A DNA stretch of 64,000 bases from Diprion similis. Its lineage: Eukaryota > Arthropoda > Insecta > Hymenoptera > Diprionidae. Below are positions 60,601-64,000 of the stretch, piece by piece (positions within the stretch are counted from its first letter, which is position 1; the number at the start of each line of letters is the position of its first letter). The translations under genes were made by a program, and so were the position numbers. The notes beneath the pieces were generated by a model that saw only the letters and a program-made list of their open reading frames with translations, was not told where the DNA came from and did not search any database. The stretch is taken from assembly GCF_021155765.1 (NCBI RefSeq), contig NC_060105.1, forward strand, positions 7,853,001-7,917,000, in the 5' to 3' direction.

Positions 60601-62685
60601 TTCGATCGTGATATTTAACGAACGAACCGTTTATTGTACTCTTGTTAACGCGATTAATTACGGTTGCCAGTTGTTTCTCACGGGTCGCAGGCAGCAAGAA
60701 ACGATTGTAGGAGAAAATTAAAGATAAAAAAAAAAGGAAAGAAAAACGGAAAGGTAAGAAATAAGACAGAGTAATAATAATGGGTCCACACACAATACCG
60801 TCGACCAATATCGGTACTGTGCCGACGAAAACCGCGATATCATTTACACAGCTCTATATATATATATATCTATATATATATATATATAACAATAACTGTG
60901 AAATACCAGATTCCGTTCGTTGAATCGTGGCAAATTTTTTATACTACCAATCAGTATCGGAATTTTTGTTTACAATGGTCAAGTTTGAAGTCGAAAAATT
61001 TGTAAAGAATTCCTAATACGTATACACAGACGTCTGAAAGATCTCGAATTTTTTTTTTCTTTCAAACTTATCAGAGTCAAAATGACGTAGAAATCGGGTA
61101 AAAACTAGAAATCATGTCCCCACTATATTATTAAATATTAGCGATAATTCGCAAAGAAAATAAGCCTAAACCAAGCATCTGAATACTCAGTTAGATTCTG
61201 GAATCTGGAGACTGACGAAGTGGCAAATTCAAATTTCATACGACCAATTATATATATCCTGTCACAGGAATTTTAACACGATTTCAATTAACCTCCAAAT
61301 TTTCGGTTTTATTTTACATTTTTACATTTTGTTCCTAGTAAAAACGCGTATATAATCGTTACAAGTACAGCGTCTCGCAAGATTATAGGCTCGGTAGTAT
61401 ATCACGTGTGTACTTGTATGTTAAGAAACGTGTCAAGTCCTCGAAGTTTATCTCAACAAGTTTAGTTGCAAGCATTAAGGATACGTGTCGGTGGTACAGT
61501 CTGATCAAAAAAGTGTCAAAACGGAAATACATATATATATATACAATTGTTTGCCAAAAAATTCGTACAGTCTGTATATTTCCGTTCACGATTTGACGGA
61601 CGACCCTGTAGAAAGTGTGAAATATACACGTGATATTCATAAACTCGTGTGTTAAAAATCTTCGCATTTTCTAATTCTTAATCGCGTGAGAAAGAAATCG
61701 AGGCCGGAATTATTTCCACACAGACGAAAAGCTGACTGATTGTGAGCTCGGTATACAATATACATATATATATATATAGAATTATAGATGTTTTAGATGA
61801 TTCGAGATCGAGGATGATCAGGATCGTGTTGAATGAATCAGGCGAATAGAATTGAATTGTAAAAACGGCAGAAGAATATAGAAAATGAATTAATAATAAC
61901 AATAATAAAACAAATTTGTTTTTTTTTCTAAATCGGAGACCAAAATGTAAATAATGCACATGATGCAATTGCTTTCACATTGAGTGGAGTCAGAGCACAG
62001 CGACGACGATTGCGGAGAAAATCGAGAGTAAATAGCGAACGTACACGTCGTTTTATCCTGTATAACGTTAGAACTAGCGTTAGACGGTACTAAACCGTCT
62101 ATATTACGTATAATAATGTATTATACATACAAGATATTACATGTGGTATATACACTTTGTATCTGTGGTCGCGAATATTTCGCACTCCGCATTCGCCGCA
62201 GCTGAGATATCGAATGTCGAGATACGATACTATTACAATATTTGTAGTAACCGCATAACACCTACTGCAAAAATTGTAATTCACCCCCAACAATCAAATA
62301 TAATTATCAACAATAAAGTATCCAATGCCGGTGGGTCATAGGTTGTAACTCAAAATTATCGACCGATATTTATAAATGATAAGTAACATAAATACGAGGA
62401 TATACCATAATACAGGTCATTCATAGTTGTTGTAAATATAATTGTTTACAAAGAACCGCTCTGCGAGTGTAGTCTTACATCTACTTATAAATTTAAGGTA
62501 AGTGCAGATGATCCAGTTGCATTAAGTGGAATAAAAAGCTCGATCGATCGATATGAAATGCATGACTATATATACATTATACATACCTTATTCTTATTGG
62601 GCTTGTCCATGATGCGATACGAGGGTGAACCGTTGCTGGAAGCTGCGATGACGGTTCCAGCCTTACGAGACACGCATTGCCCCAT
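21465..62685 (-). CDS. CCSER2: CCSER (FAM190) family serine-rich coiled-coil protein, long form
   Basis: Exons in gene order: 62685-62587, 46583-44759, 44648-44480, 44315-44115, 26182-25934, 25389-25272, 25123-24992, 24653-24630, 24433-24398, 24263-24099, 23993-23874, 23791-23718, 21828-21465. Phases close exactly, giving about 1191 residues. Family evidence: DDLMLD (near residue 680) and QDIVSIKTMLLKLKRVLQE match vertebrate CCSER1/2 (DDLMLD; QDCTAVKTQLLKLKRLL), then a coiled coil (ADELADLRRQVVFLQGQL) and an AATQTDK motif like the vertebrate STQTE/YTQT, all in the same order. The N-terminal two-thirds is low-complexity Ser/Asn/Gly-rich, including a nine-Gly run. CCSER proteins are poorly characterised; human CCSER2 is linked to microtubules. 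The 44-to-26 kb join uses an acceptor inside the 26.2-kb exon and is the least certain. The symbol denotes the family; orthology to CCSER1 versus CCSER2 is not resolved. Confidence 0.82.
21829..23717 (-). other. Last CCSER intron
   Basis: About 1.9 kb, AT-rich, between the exons at 23718 and 21828. It holds a candidate 16-nt microexon (22913-22928) below a long pyrimidine tract, and a 90-codon minus-strand frame at 22416-22688 that I could not connect to the gene. Nothing else stands out. Confidence 0.6.
22913..22928 (-). CDS. CCSER2: Candidate 16-nt frame-changing CCSER microexon
   Basis: A strong pyrimidine stretch ends in gtacag, then 16 bases (CTTCAGGATCGGGAAG) and a gtagag donor. Because 16 is not a multiple of three, inclusion would end the protein at a TGA a few codons into the last exon, replacing its 120-residue basic/Ser-rich tail by about seven residues. 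Speculative. Confidence 0.25.
24398..24433 (-). CDS. CCSER2: 36-nt CCSER microexon (AETLNPFDNTMK)
   Basis: Twelve codons between an AG at 24434-24435 and a gttcgt donor at 24396-24397, phase 0 on both sides. It links the LKRVLQE helix block to the second coiled coil. Confidence 0.6.
24630..24653 (-). CDS. CCSER2: 24-nt CCSER microexon (SEENGLTR)
   Basis: A pyrimidine-rich tract ends in AG at 24654-24655, followed by exactly eight codons and a gtacgt donor at 24628-24629. Both flanking exons are phase 0, so inclusion or skipping keeps the frame. It would insert SEENGLTR directly after the conserved LKRVLQE helix, a plausible regulated switch. It is predicted from splice signals only. Confidence 0.5.
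25934..26202 (-). CDS. CCSER2: CCSER exon with alternative start for a short isoform (about 433 residues)
   Basis: From an ATG at 26202 the exon reads MSSSSESTAGRGARKRTTF... to CERGR at the gtagcc donor. An in-frame TAG lies six bases before the ATG, so this start needs its own promoter. The CpG-richer 26.9-27.35 kb stretch just upstream is a candidate. Using this start, the downstream exons give 433 residues that keep the whole conserved coiled-coil half. The long form would use an internal AG (26183-26184) to enter in phase 2. Confidence 0.65.
27159..27212. repeat. (TA)n/(TG)n microsatellite
   Basis: Mixed TA and TG dinucleotide tract. Confidence 0.85.
28839..28883. repeat. (CAA)n/(TAA)n microsatellite
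   Basis: Trinucleotide tract switching from CAA to TAA units and back. Confidence 0.85.
29844..29873. repeat. Poly-C run of 30
   Basis: Thirty consecutive C on the plus strand (30 G on the transcribed strand), very long for an AT-rich genome and able in principle to form i-motif/G-quadruplex structures. The length may be affected by sequencing or assembly error. Confidence 0.9.
31923..31948. repeat. Poly-A run of 26
   Basis: Uninterrupted A tract in the A-rich half of the long intron. There is no adjacent retrogene body that would make it a retroposon tail. Confidence 0.9.
33184..33321 (-). CDS. Candidate terminal exon (ends FPRDGLSVM)
   Basis: A good acceptor (ttcttgactag, AG at 33322-33323) opens 45 codons, YFAFPAVAVVKQFHLG... 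to KLFPRDGLSVM and a TGA at 33184. The composition is coding-like within an AT desert. In this frame it needs a phase-0 donor; the nearest upstream CCSER exon ends in phase 2, which would give a different, also open, frame. It may be the 3' end of a separate small gene. Not recognised. Confidence 0.3.
   Translation of the reverse strand, partial: YFAFPAVAVVKQFHLGSESVSVGSSSANNKPGEVKLFPRDGLSVM
35101..35139. repeat. (ATA)n microsatellite
   Basis: About 13 uninterrupted ATA/TAA units. Confidence 0.9.
36234..36336 (-). CDS. Candidate exon (MKEPAAS... TSNG)
   Basis: GC-richer minus-strand stretch reading KTLYRWKIEMKEPAAST... to STSNG and a TAA at 36234. The last codon overlaps a GG/gtaaat donor, so it could be a terminal exon, an internal exon (phase 2 out, compatible with the 26.18-kb acceptor), or a first exon starting at the internal Met. 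The proposed acceptor (36337-36338) has a poor pyrimidine tract. Not recognised. Confidence 0.3.
38252..38302. repeat. (ATT)n microsatellite
   Basis: About 17 ATT units with one ATT-to-GTT change. Confidence 0.9.
38830..38857. repeat. (TA)n microsatellite
   Basis: About 14 TA units, followed by TATAC-rich sequence. Confidence 0.85.
39037..39142 (-). CDS. Candidate alternative terminal exon (ends YYQLTYPN)
   Basis: On the minus strand two good acceptors (39122-39123 after tgttttgtgttct, and 39143-39144) both open the same frame in phase 2, the phase in which the CCSER exon 44315-44115 ends. The frame reads ELIKRVKQMQIAEDST... to YYQLTYPN and a TAG at 39037. Several AATAAA hexamers follow at 38.71-38.73 kb. 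It may give a truncated CCSER form lacking the coiled coils, or belong to an unrecognised nested gene. I do not recognise the peptide. Confidence 0.4.
39165..39202. repeat. (AC)19 microsatellite
   Basis: Pure AC tract immediately upstream (in the minus-strand sense) of the candidate terminal exon at 39.04-39.14 kb; a (GT)n tract next to a splice acceptor can influence splicing. Confidence 0.9.
39682..39713. repeat. (TC)n microsatellite
   Basis: About 16 TC units with one TA interruption. Confidence 0.85.
42288..42295. promoter_or_regulatory. Perfect CRE palindrome
   Basis: TGACGTCA, the full cAMP-response element bound by CREB/ATF factors, inside a moderately GC-rich intronic patch. A possible enhancer or internal promoter; only the motif is observed. 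Confidence 0.3.
43012..43113. repeat. Long inverted repeat forming a pre-miRNA-sized hairpin
   Basis: Arms 43012-43043 and 43082-43113 are 32 bases each. They pair with only three mismatches and three G-U pairs, around a 38-base loop. The first arm has a degenerate direct copy at 42969-42996. Either a small hairpin RNA or a MITE-like foldback remnant. Confidence 0.6.
44330..44369. repeat. (AAAT)n microsatellite
   Basis: Tetranucleotide tract in the short intron between CCSER exons 44648-44480 and 44315-44115. Confidence 0.85.
44759..46583 (-). CDS. CCSER2: Large CCSER exon 2 (about 608 codons)
   Basis: The largest exon in the window, flanked by an acceptor at 46584-46585 and a gtgagt donor at 44757-44758. 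Its first 18 codons (GDNRSAAKRGSPYTRGTA) precede the internal Met of MSFGFRRRPTSGIP, and they are open and in phase with both upstream first exons, so translation probably does not begin at that Met. NRFGFRQPQ, a Gly run and several Ser-rich patches are visible. GC content is clearly higher than in the surrounding introns. Confidence 0.85.
48256..48289. repeat. (TC)n microsatellite
   Basis: Dinucleotide tract in a CCSER intron. Confidence 0.85.
48561..48616. repeat. (TA)n microsatellite, about 27 units
   Basis: The longest dinucleotide tract in the window; probably polymorphic. Confidence 0.9.
48930..49095 (-). CDS. CCSER2: Alternative CCSER first exon with MDYRRR N-terminus
   Basis: Coding from an ATG at 49007 to a gtaagc donor at 48929, giving MDYRRRYSYGTEDDE... 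ending in GESS, 26 codons, phase 0, which joins the large exon in frame. The frame is open upstream past 49095, where an AG acceptor exists, but entry there would be phase 2 and cannot receive the phase-0 exon at 62.6 kb. It is therefore an alternative first exon, probably driven by the GC-rich stretch at 49.2-50.1 kb. It lacks the MGQC lipidation signal. Confidence 0.6.
49096..50160. promoter_or_regulatory. GC- and CpG-richer stretch upstream of the MDYRRR exon
   Basis: Clearly more GC-rich than its surroundings, with a C12 run, (CTT)n and (CAG)n tracts and many CpGs between 49.86 and 50.05 kb. Its place just upstream of the alternative first exon suggests the promoter and leader of that isoform. 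No start site can be fixed. Confidence 0.4.
49796..49881. repeat. (CTT)n and (CAG)n tracts
   Basis: A CTT-rich stretch followed by about seven CAG/TAG units, in the putative promoter of the alternative CCSER exon. Confidence 0.8.
50807..51170 (+). repeat. Possible tRNA-derived SINE remnant
   Basis: GATAGCTCAGTCGGT at 50807-50821 is identical to the D-arm/A-box of lysine-type tRNAs. A second tRNA-like stretch (GGATAGAGCTTCGCTTGCAT) follows near 50870, and GGTATTGATCCCC near 51149 resembles a T-arm. No cloverleaf closes, so it is not a tRNA gene. A degenerate SINE is possible, but no tail or target-site duplication was found. Confidence 0.25.
57018..57067. repeat. (TTA/TTG)n microsatellite
   Basis: Interrupted trinucleotide tract. 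Confidence 0.85.
60286..60409. repeat. Strong inverted repeat (27-base arms)
   Basis: Arms 60286-60312 and 60383-60409 agree at 25 of 27 bases as reverse complements, with a 70-base AT-rich loop. It lies within a 0.4-kb AT-rich stretch (60.0-60.43 kb) that may be a foldback element. Confidence 0.6.
62071..62100. repeat. Two adjacent small hairpins
   Basis: Back to back: a 9-pair stem (one G-T pair) with a 2-base AA loop, overlapping by a base or so a 7-pair stem (AGACGGT/ACCGTCT) with a 5-base loop. Intronic, about 0.5 kb downstream of the MGQC exon in the CCSER transcript. Confidence 0.5.
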
Positions 62686-62715
62686 ATAGATCTGCTAACT
62701 TCGCTCGAACGTATC
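62587..62715 (-). CDS. CCSER2: CCSER first coding exon, form with MGQC N-terminus
   Basis: Start codon at 62685, with an in-frame TAG four codons upstream and an acceptor at 62716-62717, so a non-coding exon lies further right. The exon encodes MGQCVSRKAG... ending in PNKNK at a gtatgt donor, phase 0, matching the large exon at 46583. Met-Gly-x-Cys at the N-terminus is a classic dual N-myristoylation and palmitoylation signal, followed by basic residues, so this isoform is predicted to sit on membranes. Confidence 0.75.
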
Positions 62716-63462
62716 CTGACAAAATACGTGACAAAATTAGTGGCGTTAATATTATTGGTAAATTAGGGTCTGGGTATTAGTATTACCTGTTACAGTTGCT
62801 GGTGTGAAATTACGTATTAGAGAGAAGGATAAAGAAACCAAAAGTACAAAGTTAAAAAGATGATTGATTTAATATAGAGATTTGTCATGTTAATTGATAG
62901 TTACTTGGTGTGATATTAGTATACGAATAACAGTGTTTATAGATAATTACAGATGTTTGTTGTTATTGTCAGACCAATTATTGTACACCTGTGCAAAAGT
63001 CAAGAAAGCGGAGTGATGAATAGATCAATGATCTATTTAAAGGTTTTCATTGCCAACTGATATATATTCCTTGCATTACCTACGTCTCAAATCTCGTTAA
63101 TTTCATCTGTCTAAACTCCATACGGTCTACCGAATTGCAACTAAGGGTCGGAACTGATCCGAAGCTTAAAAAAAAGATTTCGAATAATTCCATCAATCGC
63201 TTACCGCCTTCCATCTTAGTCTAAAAATTTTCGTTTCCGAACCAAAAATTCGTGAGAAATATTTAAGTCAACCGTCTAAAACTCGGTGTAAAAGAGATAA
63301 ATTTTTCTTACACTCAACGCCGTATTTTAAAATGAGAAATATCGACGATGGTGAGGGTGATACGTAGGTAGGCTTGTCATCAAGCAAATCAAGTTTTACT
63401 TAATTTTCACATCCATTGTTTCCTCAATGAATTTTCTCAGCAATCCCGCGGCAAAGTCTTCA

Positions 63463-63507
63463 GTGAATAATAAGAATAAGAATAAGAATAAGAAGAAGAA
63501 GAAACGA
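63463..63507. repeat. (AATAAG)n/(AAG)n microsatellite
   Basis: Purine-rich AATAAG units decaying into AAG units, just left of the candidate non-coding first exon. Confidence 0.85.
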
Positions 63508-63527
63508 ACGAACGGAGATCAACGTAC

Positions 63528-63620
63528 CTATTCAACCTGCATCGAGTCTGAGAAACATCATCGCAATTCACAGCTCGCAAGACCACCTAAAGCAGCAACA
63601 GCCGGTGTTCGTATAGCCTA
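63528..63620 (-). other. Candidate non-coding CCSER first exon
   Basis: GC-richer sequence (GCTGTTGCTGC... on the minus strand) ends in AATAG at a gtacgt donor. It could splice to the acceptor at 62716-62717. The right boundary is arbitrary; evidence is only composition and the donor. Confidence 0.25.
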
Positions 63621-64000
63621 TTTATCGTGTATAAGTATATGTATATTATATACCCGGCTAGAGTGGCGTACCTTTTACATTCTAGTCTATTATAACCTAT
63701 CTCCAGCACGTTCCACATTCTAGAGTTACACCGCATCCATTTATGTAGTACCGTATCTCACGTGTACACCTGCACACCTTGCTGAAAGATCTGCATTGCC
63801 GGCTGTCTTATATATCCTATCCGTAGTCTATAACTATATATAAATAATATAAAGTTATAAGTCTTCATGGGTATGAAGTACGAAGAAATAAACGGCATAG
63901 AAATGGCTTTTCAAACATACTGGTCAAGGTTTGACAATGCTTGGTGGTCATGTAAGGTTGCTGTTATACGCTCTGTGCCCGGCGTGTACTTTTGTTGCTC

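Larger units (their letters stand above)
50161..62586. other. Long CCSER intron
   Basis: About 12.4 kb, mostly AT-rich single-copy sequence. Items inside are listed separately: a tRNA-like sequence (50.8 kb), a strong hairpin (60.3 kb) and paired hairpins (62.07 kb). A CpG-richer patch at 53.10-53.35 kb and a higher-complexity block at 58.04-58.66 kb have no assigned function. No gene recognised. Confidence 0.5.
62718..64000. other. Region upstream of the MGQC exon
   Basis: No coding exon recognised. Since the MGQC exon begins with a splice acceptor, a non-coding first exon must lie to the right. A GC-richer patch ending in a gtacgt donor (63528/63527) is a candidate; another donor-like site is at about 63203. 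The CCSER promoter is either here or beyond the window. Confidence 0.4.

Overview
The window comes from an animal nuclear genome, almost certainly an insect. Every recognisable gene is split by phase-consistent GT-AG introns, the flanks are AT-rich and full of microsatellites, and CpG is not depleted. A hymenopteran is my best guess but is not proven. All three genes recognised lie on the minus strand, so they read from right to left.

Layout: (1) 44-13421 is the insect orthologue of WDFY3/ALFY (blue cheese, bchs), the giant BEACH-domain selective-autophagy adaptor. I placed 39 coding exons; their reading phases agree at every junction and give 3041 codons. The C-terminal end (last WD40 repeats and FYVE finger) lies beyond the left edge. 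Its probable 5' leader is near 14.51-14.65 kb, below a CLEAR-like E-box. (2) 15072-18225 is poly(ADP-ribose) glycohydrolase (PARG): ten exons, 788 residues, the GGG...QEE catalytic signature, and a textbook PCNA-binding motif at the extreme C-terminus. (3) 21465-62685 is an insect member of the CCSER (FAM190) serine-rich coiled-coil family. It covers about 41 kb with very long introns, two alternative N-termini plus a probable short promoter form, and tiny in-frame microexons.

Between the genes: about 0.3 kb separates the PARG poly(A) signal from the bchs promoter, and about 0.6 kb separates the CCSER poly(A) cluster from the PARG start. The latter carries an E2F-type site and a CCAAT box. 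The 17.9-kb CCSER intron (26.2-44.1 kb) is mostly low-complexity AT sequence. It contains a few GC-richer islands that read as short C-terminal exons, and these are the most unusual part of the window. The 13.5-kb intron (49.1-62.6 kb) holds GC-rich promoter-like stretches, strong hairpins and a tRNA-like sequence.

Two of the proteins have well-known jobs: bchs in autophagic clearance of aggregates, PARG in removing poly(ADP-ribose) during DNA repair. CCSER proteins are poorly characterised. There is no operon-type linkage and no sign that the three act together. I saw no CRISPR array, rRNA, convincing tRNA gene or intact transposon. Exon boundaries were placed by eye from splice signals, phase and remembered family conservation; no alignment or transcript data were available.
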